The position numbers were made by a program, and so were the translations under genes. Below, in pieces: positions 8,642 to 16,989 of a stretch of 64,000 nt of DNA; the first letter of the stretch is position 1; every line of letters begins with the position of its first letter. The stretch is from Burkholderia lata (GTDB lineage Bacteria > Pseudomonadota > Gammaproteobacteria > Burkholderiales > Burkholderiaceae): positions 62,001 to 126,000 of the forward strand of contig NZ_CABVQK010000012.1 in NCBI RefSeq assembly GCF_902499335.1, given 5' to 3'. Below the pieces are notes generated by a model that had not been told where the DNA came from, searched no databases, and was given only the letters and a program-made list of their open reading frames with translations.

Positions 8642-9421
8642 ATGATTCTCGGCGACACGATTCTGGAAACACGCGGACTGACAAAGGAATTCAGGGGTTT
8701 CACGGCCGTCAACGGCGTGAACCTGCGTGTGCGTCGCGGTGCGATCCATGCGCTGATCGGACCGAACGGCGCGGGCAAGACCACCTGCTTCAACCTCCTC
8801 ACCAAATTCCTCACGCCAACGGCCGGCCAGATCGTCTTCAACGGCATCGACATTACCGACGAGCGGCCCGCGCAGGTCGCGCGGCGCGGCATCATCCGCT
8901 CGTTCCAGATCTCGGCCGTGTTCCCGCACCTGACCGCGCTGCAGAACGTGCGCATCGGCCTGCAGCGCGCGCTCGGCACCGAATTCCATTTCTGGCGCAG
9001 CGAACGCACGCTGAAGCGGCTCGACGATCGCGCGATGGACCTGCTCACGCAGGTCGGCCTCACCGATTTCGCGCAAGTGCCGACCGTCGAGCTCGCGTAC
9101 GGTCGCAAGCGCGCGCTGGAGATCGCGACCACGCTCGCGATGGAACCCGAACTGATGCTGCTCGACGAGCCCACGCAGGGGATGGGCCACGAGGACGTCG
9201 ATCGCGTGACCGCGCTGATCAAGAAGGTCGCGAGCGGCCGCACGATCCTGATGGTCGAGCACAACATGAACGTGATCGCGGGCATCTCCGACACGATCAC
9301 CGTCCTGCAACGCGGCGAGGTGCTGGCCGAAGGCTCGTATGCGGAAGTGTCGAAGAATCCGCTTGTCATCGAGGCCTACATGGGCAGCGCCGATGCGGCG
9401 CTCGCGGGGGCGCACGCATGA
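8642..9421 (+). CDS. branched-chain-type ABC transporter ATP-binding protein (LivG-like)
   Basis: First ATPase of a five-gene HAAT-family importer, 259 residues. Walker A GPNGAGKTT, Q-loop region IIRSFQISAVFP, a LivG-type signature LAYGRKRALEIA in place of LSGGQ, Walker B LMLLDEPTQGM and an H-loop MVEHN are all present. The gene is followed by the second ATPase with a 4-nt ATGA overlap, indicating translational coupling. Together with the downstream binding protein and permeases it forms a complete uptake system. The substrate may be a branched-chain amino acid, an amide or a related compound, and the sequence does not say which. Confidence 0.93.
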   Translation: MILGDTILETRGLTKEFRGFTAVNGVNLRVRRGAIHALIGPNGAGKTTCFNLLTKFLTPTAGQIVFNGIDITDERPAQVARRGIIRSFQISAVFPHLTALQNVRIGLQRALGTEFHFWRSERTLKRLDDRAMDLLTQVGLTDFAQVPTVELAYGRKRALEIATTLAMEPELMLLDEPTQGMGHEDVDRVTALIKKVASGRTILMVEHNMNVIAGISDTITVLQRGEVLAEGSYAEVSKNPLVIEAYMGSADAALAGAHA

Positions 9422-10173
9422 AGCACAGCGAACGGGAGGAACGCGAATTGAGCGGCGTCGAAAGCGGTACGCCCGCGCTGGAGATCACGGGCCTGGAGGC
9501 CTGGTACGGGGAATCCCACATATTGCACGGTGTCGATCTGACGGTGCATCGCGGTGAAGTCGTCACGCTGCTCGGCCGCAACGGCGCGGGCCGCACGACG
9601 ACGCTGCGCGCGATCATGGGCCTCACGGGCCGCCGCAGCGGGTCGATCAAGGTCGCGGGCAACGAGACGATCGGCCTCGCGACGCACCGCATCGCGCATT
9701 TCGGCATCGGCTACTGCCCGGAGGAGCGCGGGATCTTCTCGAGCCTGTCGTGCGAGGAGAACCTGATGCTGCCGCCGCCGATCGGGCCGCGCGACCACGC
9801 GATGTCGATCGACGAGATCTACGCGATGTTTCCGAACCTCGCGTCGCGCCGGCAGAGCCAGGGCACGCGACTGTCCGGCGGCGAGCAGCAGATGCTCGCG
9901 GTCGCGCGGATCCTGCGCACCGGCGCGAACCTGCTGCTGCTCGACGAGATTTCCGAAGGCCTCGCGCCGGTGATCGTACAGGCGCTGGCGCGGATGATCG
10001 TCGCGCTGAAGGCGCGCGGCTACACGATCGTGATGGTCGAACAGAATTTCCGCTTCGCCGCGCCGCTCGCCGACCGGTTCTACGTGATGGAGCACGGCAG
10101 CATCGTCGAACATTTCCAGGCGGCCGAACTGGAAAGCAAGATGCCGACCCTGCACGACCTGCTCGGGGTGTGA
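9418..10173 (+). CDS. branched-chain-type ABC transporter ATP-binding protein (LivF-like) with Arg in Walker A
   Basis: Second ATPase of the importer, 251 residues, starting inside the stop of the previous gene (ATGA). The P-loop reads GRNGAGRTT: the nearly invariant lysine is arginine (residue 59). Every other catalytic element looks intact: signature RLSGGEQQMLAVAR, Walker B LLLLDEISEGLAP and MVEQN at the switch region. I recall similar Arg-containing P-loops in some HAAT ATPases, so this may be a lineage trait and not damage. The partner LivG keeps a normal lysine, which could still power an asymmetric dimer. Confidence 0.9.
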   Translation: MKHSEREERELSGVESGTPALEITGLEAWYGESHILHGVDLTVHRGEVVTLLGRNGAGRTTTLRAIMGLTGRRSGSIKVAGNETIGLATHRIAHFGIGYCPEERGIFSSLSCEENLMLPPPIGPRDHAMSIDEIYAMFPNLASRRQSQGTRLSGGEQQMLAVARILRTGANLLLLDEISEGLAPVIVQALARMIVALKARGYTIVMVEQNFRFAAPLADRFYVMEHGSIVEHFQAAELESKMPTLHDLLGV

Positions 10174-10249
10174 CGCCGCCCCGTCTCTCTGGCCGCTAGC
10201 CGTGGCGGCTTCAAACAACCACAACGCATCAGAACAACAGGAGACGTCA

Positions 10250-11449
10250 ATGAAAATGAAGACCCTCGCACACGCCTGTCTCGCGCTCGCGACTGCCGCG
10301 TTCACCGCCGGCGCCGCGCAGGCCGCGGATACCGTGAAGATCGGCTTCATCACCGACATGTCGGGGCTTTACGCGGATATCGACGGGCAGGGCGGCCTCG
10401 AGGCGATCCGCATGGCAGTTGCCGACTTCGGCGGCAAGGTACTCGGCAAGCCGATCGAGGTCGTCTATGCCGATCACCAGAACAAGGCCGACATCGCCGC
10501 ATCGAAGGCGCGCGAATGGATGGACCGCGGCGGGCTCGACCTGCTGGTCGGTGGCACGAACTCGGCCACCGCGCTGTCGATGAACCAGGTCGCGGCCGAG
10601 AAGAAGAAGGTCTACATCAACATCGGCGCGGGCGCCGATACGCTGACCAACGAGCAGTGCACGCCGTACACGGTCCACTACGCATACGACACGATGGCGC
10701 TCGCCAAGGGCACCGGCTCGGCGGTGGTGAAGCAGGGCGGCAAGACGTGGTTCTTCCTGACCGCCGACTACGCGTTCGGCAAGGCGCTCGAGAAGAACAC
10801 GTCGGATGTCGTGAAGGCGAACGGCGGCCAGGTGCTCGGTGCGGTGCGCCACCCGCTGTCGGCATCGGATTTCTCGTCGTTCCTGCTGCAGGCGCAGTCG
10901 TCGAAGGCGCAGATCCTCGGCCTCGCGAACGCGGGCGGCGACACGATCAACGCGATCAAGGCCGCGAAGGAGTTCGGCATCACGAAGTCGATGAAGCTCG
11001 CCGCGCTGCTGATGTTCATCGACGACGTGCACAGCCTCGGCCTCGAGACGACGCAGGGCCTCGTGCTGACCGACAGCTGGTACTGGAACCGCGACGCGGC
11101 GTCGCGCCAGTGGGCGCAGCGCTACTTCGGCAAGATGAAGAAGATGCCGTCGAGCCTGCAGGCGGCCGACTACTCGTCGGTGACGACCTACCTGAAGGCC
11201 GTGCAGGCTGCCGGCACGACCGACTCCGACAAGGTGATGGCCGAGCTGAAGAAGATCAAGATCAACGACTTCTACGCGAAGGGCTACATCCGCACGGACG
11301 GCAGCATGATCCACGACATGTACCTGATGGAAGTGAAGAAGCCGGCGGAGTCGAAGGAGCCGTGGGATTACTACAAGGTGCTCGCGACGATTCCGGGCGA
11401 ACAGGCGTTCGGGACCAAGCAGGAGACGCGCTGCGCGTTGTGGAGGTAA
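10250..11449 (+). CDS. branched-chain-type ABC transporter substrate-binding protein
   Basis: Periplasmic binding protein of 399 residues. A cleavable signal peptide (MKMKTLAHACLALATAAFTA, cleavage likely after AQA at 25) precedes a Peripla_BP_6 type-I fold beginning TVKIGFITDMSGLYADIDGQ. The ATG is preceded by AGGAGACGTCA. It sits between the ATPase and permease genes of the same operon. The binding-domain family (LivJ/AmiC/UrtA) covers amino acids, amides and urea; the ligand cannot be assigned from motifs alone. Confidence 0.92.
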   Translation: MKMKTLAHACLALATAAFTAGAAQAADTVKIGFITDMSGLYADIDGQGGLEAIRMAVADFGGKVLGKPIEVVYADHQNKADIAASKAREWMDRGGLDLLVGGTNSATALSMNQVAAEKKKVYINIGAGADTLTNEQCTPYTVHYAYDTMALAKGTGSAVVKQGGKTWFFLTADYAFGKALEKNTSDVVKANGGQVLGAVRHPLSASDFSSFLLQAQSSKAQILGLANAGGDTINAIKAAKEFGITKSMKLAALLMFIDDVHSLGLETTQGLVLTDSWYWNRDAASRQWAQRYFGKMKKMPSSLQAADYSSVTTYLKAVQAAGTTDSDKVMAELKKIKINDFYAKGYIRTDGSMIHDMYLMEVKKPAESKEPWDYYKVLATIPGEQAFGTKQETRCALWR

Positions 11450-11577
11450 GCAGGGCGTAGCGGCGCGCGCGGGCGCGCCGCTCGGTGGCGGCTGCAGCGA
11501 TGTGCCCGCTGCGCCGCCCGCGTACGCGACGCACGAAGGTTGCGTGCGCAACGAAACTCATTCTGACGGCTAAGTCG

Positions 11578-12462
11578 ATGGAAATCTTTGGCATTCCGTT
11601 GCCGGCGATGCTGAGCCAGTTGCTGCTCGGGCTCGTCAACGGCTCGTTCTACGCGATCCTGAGCCTCGGGCTCGCGGTGATCTTCGGGCTGCTCAACGTG
11701 ATCAACTTCGCGCACGGCGCGTTGTTCATGCTGGGCGCGATGCTCGCGTGGATGGGCATGTCGTATTTCGGGCTGCCGTACTGGGCGATGCTCGTGATCG
11801 CGCCGCTGGTCGTCGGCGCGTTCGGGATCCTGATCGAGCGCTCGATGCTGCGCTGGCTGTACAAGCTCGATCACCTGTACGGGCTGCTGCTCACGTTCGG
11901 GCTCACGCTGGTCGTCGAAGGCGTGTTCCGGTCGATCTACGGCTCGTCCGGCCAGCCGTACGACGTGCCGTCGCAACTGTCCGGCGCCACCAACCTCGGC
12001 TTCATGTTCCTGCCGAACTACCGCGCGTGGGTCGTCGTCGCGTCGCTCGCGGTGTGTCTCGCGACGTGGTTCGTGATCGAGAAGACGCGCCTGGGCGCCT
12101 ACCTGCGTGCGGGCACCGAGAACCCGAAGCTCGTCGAGGCGTTCGGCGTGAACGTGCCGATGATGATCACGCTCACCTACGGCTTCGGCGTCGCGCTCGC
12201 CGCGTTCGCGGGCGTGCTGGCCGCGCCGGTGATCCAGGTGTCGCCGCTGATGGGCCAGCCGATGATCATCACCGTGTTCGCGGTGGTCGTGATCGGCGGG
12301 ATGGGCTCGATCCTCGGCTCGATCGTCACGGGCCTGCTGCTCGGCGTGATCGAGGGTTTCACGCGCGTGTTCTACCCCGAAGCGTCGGCCACCGTCGTGT
12401 TCGTGATCATGGCGATCGTGCTGCTGTTCCGCCCGGCGGGCCTCTTCGGCAAGGAAAAATGA
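11578..12462 (+). CDS. branched-chain-type ABC transporter permease (LivH-like)
   Basis: Inner-membrane permease of 294 residues with about eight hydrophobic segments. The family block GLVNGSFYAILSLGLAVIFG near the N-terminus and VVIGGMGSILGSIVTGLLLG near the C-terminus (the loop that contacts the ATPase) are clear. The start chosen is the ATG beginning MEIFGIPL; an upstream extension would be strongly basic and non-conserved. It overlaps the next permease gene by 4 nt, so LivH and LivM homologues are coupled. Confidence 0.92.
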   Translation: MEIFGIPLPAMLSQLLLGLVNGSFYAILSLGLAVIFGLLNVINFAHGALFMLGAMLAWMGMSYFGLPYWAMLVIAPLVVGAFGILIERSMLRWLYKLDHLYGLLLTFGLTLVVEGVFRSIYGSSGQPYDVPSQLSGATNLGFMFLPNYRAWVVVASLAVCLATWFVIEKTRLGAYLRAGTENPKLVEAFGVNVPMMITLTYGFGVALAAFAGVLAAPVIQVSPLMGQPMIITVFAVVVIGGMGSILGSIVTGLLLGVIEGFTRVFYPEASATVVFVIMAIVLLFRPAGLFGKEK

Positions 12463-13436
12463 TGCAGAGAAAAGTGCTCTACGGCGTGCTGCTCGCCGCA
12501 CTGCTCGCCGCGCCGTTCATCGGCGCGTACCCGGTGTTCGTGATGAAGGTGCTCACGTTCGCGCTGTTCGCGGCCGCGTTCAACCTCCTGATCGGCTATA
12601 CGGGGCTGCTGTCGTTCGGCCATGCGATGTTCCTCGCGACCGCCGGCTATGCGACCGGTTATTCGATCCAGACGCTCGGTTTCACGCCGGAGCTCGGCGT
12701 GCTGGTCGGTACCGTTGCCGCGACGCTGCTCGGGCTCGTCGTTGGATTGTTCGCGATCCGGCGGCAGGGCATCTACTTCGCGATGATCACGCTCGCGTTC
12801 GCGCAGATGGTCTACTTCATCTACCTGCAGGCACCGTTCACGCACGGCGAGGACGGGCTGCAGGGCGTGCCGCGCGGCCACCTGTTCGGGCTGCTCGACC
12901 TGTCGAACGACGTCGCGCTGTACTACGTCGTGCTGGCGGTGGTCGTCGCCGCGTGCGCGTTCATCGTGCGGGTCGTTCATTCGCCGTTCGGCCAGGTGCT
13001 CGTCGCGATCAAGGAGAACGAAGCGCGCGCGATCTCGCTCGGCTACGACACAGACCGCTTCAAGCTGCTTGCATTCATCCTGTCGGCGGGCATCGCGGGG
13101 CTGGCCGGCTCGCTGAAGGTGCTCGTGCTCGGCTTCGAGACGCTGTCGGACGCGTACTGGACGATGTCGGGCCTCGTCGTGCTGATGACGCTCGTCGGCG
13201 GGATGGGCACGCTGTTCGGGCCGCTGCTGGGCGCGGCGCTGATCGTCGCGCTGGAAGACCGGCTCGGTGACATCGGCGAATGGCTCGCATCGACCACAGG
13301 CGTCGCGTGGTTCCATTCGCTCGGCGAATCGGCGACGATCGTCACGGGGCTGATCTTCATCGCATGCGTGCTTGCGTTCCGGCGTGGCATCGTCGGCGAA
13401 ATGGTCGCGCGGATCAAGCCGCTCAGGGCGTCCTGA
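12459..13436 (+). CDS. branched-chain-type ABC transporter permease (LivM-like)
   Basis: Second permease of the importer, 325 residues. It is highly hydrophobic, with the LivM-type blocks GYTGLLSFGHAMFLATAGYA and VLMTLVGGMGTLFGPLLGAAL. Two tandem ATG codons are available; the first, overlapping the LivH stop as ATGA and preceded by AAGGAAAA, is taken. It closes the five-gene operon; the next intrinsic terminator downstream belongs to a probable small RNA some 260 bp away. Confidence 0.92.
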   Translation: MMQRKVLYGVLLAALLAAPFIGAYPVFVMKVLTFALFAAAFNLLIGYTGLLSFGHAMFLATAGYATGYSIQTLGFTPELGVLVGTVAATLLGLVVGLFAIRRQGIYFAMITLAFAQMVYFIYLQAPFTHGEDGLQGVPRGHLFGLLDLSNDVALYYVVLAVVVAACAFIVRVVHSPFGQVLVAIKENEARAISLGYDTDRFKLLAFILSAGIAGLAGSLKVLVLGFETLSDAYWTMSGLVVLMTLVGGMGTLFGPLLGAALIVALEDRLGDIGEWLASTTGVAWFHSLGESATIVTGLIFIACVLAFRRGIVGEMVARIKPLRAS

Positions 13437-13583
13437 ATGCGTGCGGCGCGCGTCACATCGGGTTGATGCGAAGCACCATCCGGCATGCTCCGGAAGGGCG
13501 CCGCAGCGGGCTCGGGCCGGCGCCGCGCGGCAGGCTGGTGCCCCATTTTCGTGCGGCGATGCACCATAGGGGTAAATGCTAAG

Positions 13584-13612
13584 TTGTCGCAGTGTGAAAG
13601 GTCCTTTAATCT
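13584..13612 (+). promoter_or_regulatory. sigma70-type promoter of candidate small RNA
   Basis: TTGTCG and TAATCT are separated by exactly 17 nt. The implied transcription start, near 13619, is about 110 nt before a strong terminator. Confidence 0.5.
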
Positions 13613-13729
13613 TCGTCCTAGTTCTGATGCACCGCGAAACGAATTTGCAGGTGGAGAACGAGGAGACAATCGAGGCACAAAGTGCCCGGACCCCAAAGCG
13701 CTGTTGGACGGAATCCAACAGCGCTTTTT
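13613..13729 (+). ncRNA. candidate small regulatory RNA (~115 nt)
   Basis: A free-standing transcription unit is implied by a promoter match on the left and a strong intrinsic terminator on the right with no start-stop frame between them. An internal short hairpin GGCAC-AAA-GTGCC is followed by a single-stranded, C-rich GGACCCCAAAG stretch before the terminator, which could be a seed region. A purine-rich AGGTGGAGAACGAGGAGA stretch in the middle is also notable. I recognise no known RNA family. It might instead be a leader that terminates early before the transporter gene 830 bp downstream, but the distance makes that unlikely. Confidence 0.45.
13695..13729 (+). terminator. intrinsic terminator of candidate small RNA
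   Basis: An 11-bp perfect stem (GCGCTGTTGGA / TCCAACAGCGC) with a 5-nt loop, flanked by AAA on the left and TTTTT on the right. One of the strongest terminators in the window. Confidence 0.85.
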
Positions 13730-14480
13730 CATTTGCGTGCACGGATTTGCGTTGATGGTGCATCGGCCGGCGCAGTGGCCGCATTCCGCGCTTGCGTTCG
13801 CACCGCGCTTCTTTCGCGCTTCGCCGCGTCCCCCCGTTTTTCCCGTTTTCCGCTTTCCCACGATTCGTTCGCAGACGATGCGCAGCCGTGCGCTGGCCGT
13901 TCGGGCTAACCCGGTTGGCGTGCGCAAAACGCGTCCGTTACACTCAGCTTTCGCCGACCGCACGGTCGGGAAAATCGGTCGGCAGTTCTCCTACAAGCAG
14001 AATGCAGAAGAGGGAGTACGGTTGGATGAGCAGCGCAGGACGATGGATCGGGGCAGGAAGGGCGGCTGGTGCCGTTCGTTCGTCGTGGGATTGGTCTGCC
14101 GTCGCCGCGGCCTTCCCGAGCCGTTCTGCGGCCTGTAGGCGCATTCCGGCGCCGTCGCCGGTCGTTGCGTGCGCATCCGTATCGGTATTCTCATCCGCAT
14201 TCGCATGAGCGGCCGGCTTCCCGATCATGTGCCGCTCGCCGGCCTGGCCGCATCAGGCCGGAACGGCGCGCCTTTCCTTGATCGTTGCGCATGCATCGAT
14301 TGCCCGCACGATTCCGCATTTCTCCGCTTTCTTCATCCTGACGACACCGCTGCTGCGCATCGTGACGGTCGAACGACCGTTTCGACCGCCGGCCGGTGCG
14401 TCCGCGCGCGGTGCCGTCCGGGCGCCGTTGAAGGTGAGGTGTTTCACGGGAAAACGAGCGTAGGCGTGGCAAGGCGAGAT

Positions 14481-14496
14481 AGTTAAATTATTAACT
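14481..14496. promoter_or_regulatory. AT-rich palindrome upstream of second Liv-type operon
   Basis: AGTTAA-ATTA-TTAACT is a perfect inverted repeat in otherwise GC-rich DNA, 68 bp before the binding-protein ATG. The position suits an operator or a UP/-35 region. The regulator is unknown. Confidence 0.45.
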
Positions 14497-14564
14497 TGTT
14501 TTGGGGACCGGGAGCCGCCCGAGCGACCCGTGGCTTTTTCGAGCAGCGTTTGGAGACAACGTAA

Positions 14565-15722
14565 ATGAAGATGAATCGATGGATGGAGGCCGTGCTTGCC
14601 GCGGGCCTCGTGTGCGCGGCGGCAACGGCGTCGGCGCAGGTGAAGATCGGCGTGACGCTGTCGGCTACCGGGCCGGCCGCGTCGCTCGGGATTCCGGAAA
14701 AGAACACGATCGCGCTGCTGCCGAAGGAAATCGCGGGCAAGAGCGTGCAGTACATCGTGCTCGACGACGCATCCGACACGAGCCGCGCGGTACAGAACGT
14801 ACGCAAGCTGATCGATGAAGATCACGTCGACGCGATCATCGGCTCGTCCGTCACGCCGAACTCGCTCGCGATGCTCGACCCTGTGTCTCAGGGCAAGACG
14901 CCGACGATCTCGCTCGCGGCGAGCGCGCAGATCATCTCGCCGATGGATGCGAAGCGCGCATGGATGTTCAAGGTGCCGCAGAACGACCAGCTGATGGCCG
15001 ACGCGATCGCCGGCTACATGGCGAAGCACGGCGTGAAGACGGTCGGTTTCATCGGCTTCGCGGATGCGTATGGCGACAGCTGGTACAACACGTTCAACGC
15101 GGCGGCCGCGAAGAACGGCCTGAAGGTCGTGTCGAACGAGCGCTACAACCGCACCGACGCGTCGGTGATGGGGCAGGTGCTGAAGCTGATGGGCTCGAAT
15201 CCGGATGCCGTGCTGATCGCCGGCTCGGGCACGCCGGCGGCGCTGCCGGCGAAGACGCTGAAGGAGCGTGGCTACAAGGGCAAGGTGTACCAGACGCACG
15301 GCGTCGCGAACAACGACTTCCTGCGCGTGTGCGGCAAGGATTGCGAAGGCGAGATCCTGCCGGCCGGCCCGGTGCTCGTGACCGACCAGCTGCCCGATTC
15401 GAACCCGGTGAAGAAGCCGGCGCTCGGCTACAAGGCTGCGTACGAGAAGGCGTACGGCGCGGGCTCGCTGGCGACGTTCGGCGGCCATGCGTGGGACGCG
15501 GGGCTGCTGCTGCAGCGTGCGATTCCGGAAGCGCTGAAGAAGGGCCAGCCGGGTACCGAGGCGTTCCGCGAGGCGCTGCGCGCGTCGATCGAGAACGTGA
15601 AGGACCTGCCCGTGTCGCACGGCGTGATCAACATGACGCCGACCGACCACAACGGCTTCGACACGCGTGCGCGCGTGATGGTGCAGATCGTCGACGGCAA
15701 GTGGAAGCTGCAGGGCGAGTAA
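14565..15722 (+). CDS. branched-chain-type ABC transporter substrate-binding protein (second system)
   Basis: Periplasmic binding protein of 385 residues opening a second HAAT importer. A signal peptide (about residues 1-24, cleavage after ASA) precedes a type-I periplasmic-binding fold beginning QVKIGVTLSATGPAASLGIP. A GGAGA ribosome site lies 11 nt before the ATG. Its sequence differs clearly from the binding protein of the first operon, so the two transporters are not recent duplicates and probably take different ligands. The operon order here is binding protein, permease, fused permease-ATPase, ATPase. Confidence 0.92.
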   Translation: MKMNRWMEAVLAAGLVCAAATASAQVKIGVTLSATGPAASLGIPEKNTIALLPKEIAGKSVQYIVLDDASDTSRAVQNVRKLIDEDHVDAIIGSSVTPNSLAMLDPVSQGKTPTISLAASAQIISPMDAKRAWMFKVPQNDQLMADAIAGYMAKHGVKTVGFIGFADAYGDSWYNTFNAAAAKNGLKVVSNERYNRTDASVMGQVLKLMGSNPDAVLIAGSGTPAALPAKTLKERGYKGKVYQTHGVANNDFLRVCGKDCEGEILPAGPVLVTDQLPDSNPVKKPALGYKAAYEKAYGAGSLATFGGHAWDAGLLLQRAIPEALKKGQPGTEAFREALRASIENVKDLPVSHGVINMTPTDHNGFDTRARVMVQIVDGKWKLQGE

Positions 15723-15929
15723 GCATCACGTGAAACCGGCATGCGCGGCGCGAATGGCGCCGTGCGTGCCGTCGGCAGGGCGCCGGGCCTGACGGGCCGC
15801 GCCCGTGCCCATGTCGTGTGGAACCACCGGGGCTCGCCGCGTGGCGACCGACGCGCCGATCTTGCGGCCCGTGCGCCCCGGCCTTTCCTGTCTTTCGTTT
15901 CTCCTCAGCATTCTCGATACACGAAACGT

Positions 15930-16985
15930 ATGGATCTCTCGATTGCAGCGATCCTCGCGCAAGACGGCATTACGACCGGCGCCATATATGCATTGCTGTC
16001 GCTGGCGCTCGTACTGGTGTTTTCCGTCACGCGGGTGATCTTCATTCCCCAGGGCGAATTCGTCGCCTACGGTGCGCTGACGCTTGCCGCGTTGCAGGCG
16101 CAGAAATTCCCCGCCACCTGCTGGCTGCTGTTCGTGATGGGCATCGCGTGCTTCCTGCTCGAAGTCGGCGGCCTGATCCGGCATCGCGAACGGCGCCATC
16201 AGCTCGGTCGCACGCTCGCGACGCTCGGCAGCCGCTACGTCCTGCTGCCGCTGGCAGTGTTCGCGATCACGCGCAGCTTTGCCGCGCAGCCGCTGCCGAT
16301 GCTCGCGCAGATCGCACTGACGCTCGCGATCGTCGTGCCCATGGGGCCGTTCGTCTACCGGCTCGTGTACCAGCCGATCGCCGAAGGCACGACGCTGCTG
16401 TTGCTGATCGTGTCGGTCGCCGTCCACTTCGCGATGGTCGGCCTCGGGCTCGTGATGTTCGGCGCGGAGGGCTCGCGTACCAACGGCTTCTCGGATGCGT
16501 CGCTCGCGATCGGCAGCATGACCGTGTCGGTGCAGAGCATTCTGGTGGTCGTGACGGCGCTCGTGCTGATCGGCGCGCTCTATGTGTACTTCGGCCGCAC
16601 GATCGCCGGCAAGGCGCTGCGCGCGACGTCGGTGAACCGGCTCGGCGCGCGGCTCGTCGGCATCGGCACGACCGAGGCAGGGCGGCTCGCGTTCACGTTC
16701 GCCGCGGGGCTCGGCGTGCTGTCCGGGATCCTCGTCGGCCCGCTGACGACGATCTACTACGACTCGGGCTTCCTGATCGGCCTGAAGGGTTTCGTCGGCG
16801 CGATCATCGGCGGGCTCGTCAGCTATCCGCTCGCGGCCGCCGGCTCGCTGCTCGTCGGCGTACTCGAATCGTATTCGTCGTTCTGGGCGAGCGCCTACAA
16901 GGAGGTGATCGTGTTCACGCTGATCATTCCGGTGCTGCTGTGGCGGAGCTTCGCGACGCCGCACTCGGAAGAGGAAGAGGAGTGA
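15930..16985 (+). CDS. branched-chain-type ABC transporter permease (LivH-like, second system)
   Basis: Inner-membrane permease of 351 residues. The N-terminal block GITTGAIYALLSLALVLVFS and the C-terminal VGAIIGGLVSYPLAAAGSLL are LivH-like. It is about 55 residues longer than the LivH homologue of the first operon; the extra length lies in a cytoplasmic insert around residues 75-105 (RHRERRHQLGR). The C-terminus ends in an unusual run of glutamates. The ATG chosen follows a 207-bp spacer after the binding-protein gene and begins MDLSIAAILAQDG; an upstream extension would be non-conserved. Only 4 bp separate it from the next gene. Confidence 0.9.
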   Translation: MDLSIAAILAQDGITTGAIYALLSLALVLVFSVTRVIFIPQGEFVAYGALTLAALQAQKFPATCWLLFVMGIACFLLEVGGLIRHRERRHQLGRTLATLGSRYVLLPLAVFAITRSFAAQPLPMLAQIALTLAIVVPMGPFVYRLVYQPIAEGTTLLLLIVSVAVHFAMVGLGLVMFGAEGSRTNGFSDASLAIGSMTVSVQSILVVVTALVLIGALYVYFGRTIAGKALRATSVNRLGARLVGIGTTEAGRLAFTFAAGLGVLSGILVGPLTTIYYDSGFLIGLKGFVGAIIGGLVSYPLAAAGSLLVGVLESYSSFWASAYKEVIVFTLIIPVLLWRSFATPHSEEEEE

Positions 16986-16989
16986 CACG

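Larger units (their letters stand above)
13437..14564 (+). other. 1.1-kb gap between the two Liv-type operons
   Basis: I see no protein gene that I can defend. A 217-codon frame covers part of it but has arginine- and proline-rich composition typical of shadow frames and no ribosome site. The gap holds a probable small RNA near its left end, a possible promoter around 13915-13945 (TTGGCG, 18-bp spacer, TACACT) with no obvious product, and an AT-rich palindrome just before the second transporter. A 60-codon frame starting near 14025 is too weak to call. Confidence 0.55.

Noticed and set aside
8642-9421. LivG signature LAYG read as a damaged ABC signature
   Set aside because: LivG-type ATPases normally have LxYG in place of LSGG, so this is standard for the family.
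13485-14138. 217-codon frame between the Liv-type operons
   Set aside because: It runs through the small-RNA promoter and terminator, lacks a ribosome site and has shadow-frame composition.
14440-14455. parS-like TGTTTCACGGGAAAAC
   Set aside because: The central CACGTG is broken and the right arm is shifted; too degenerate to expect ParB loading.
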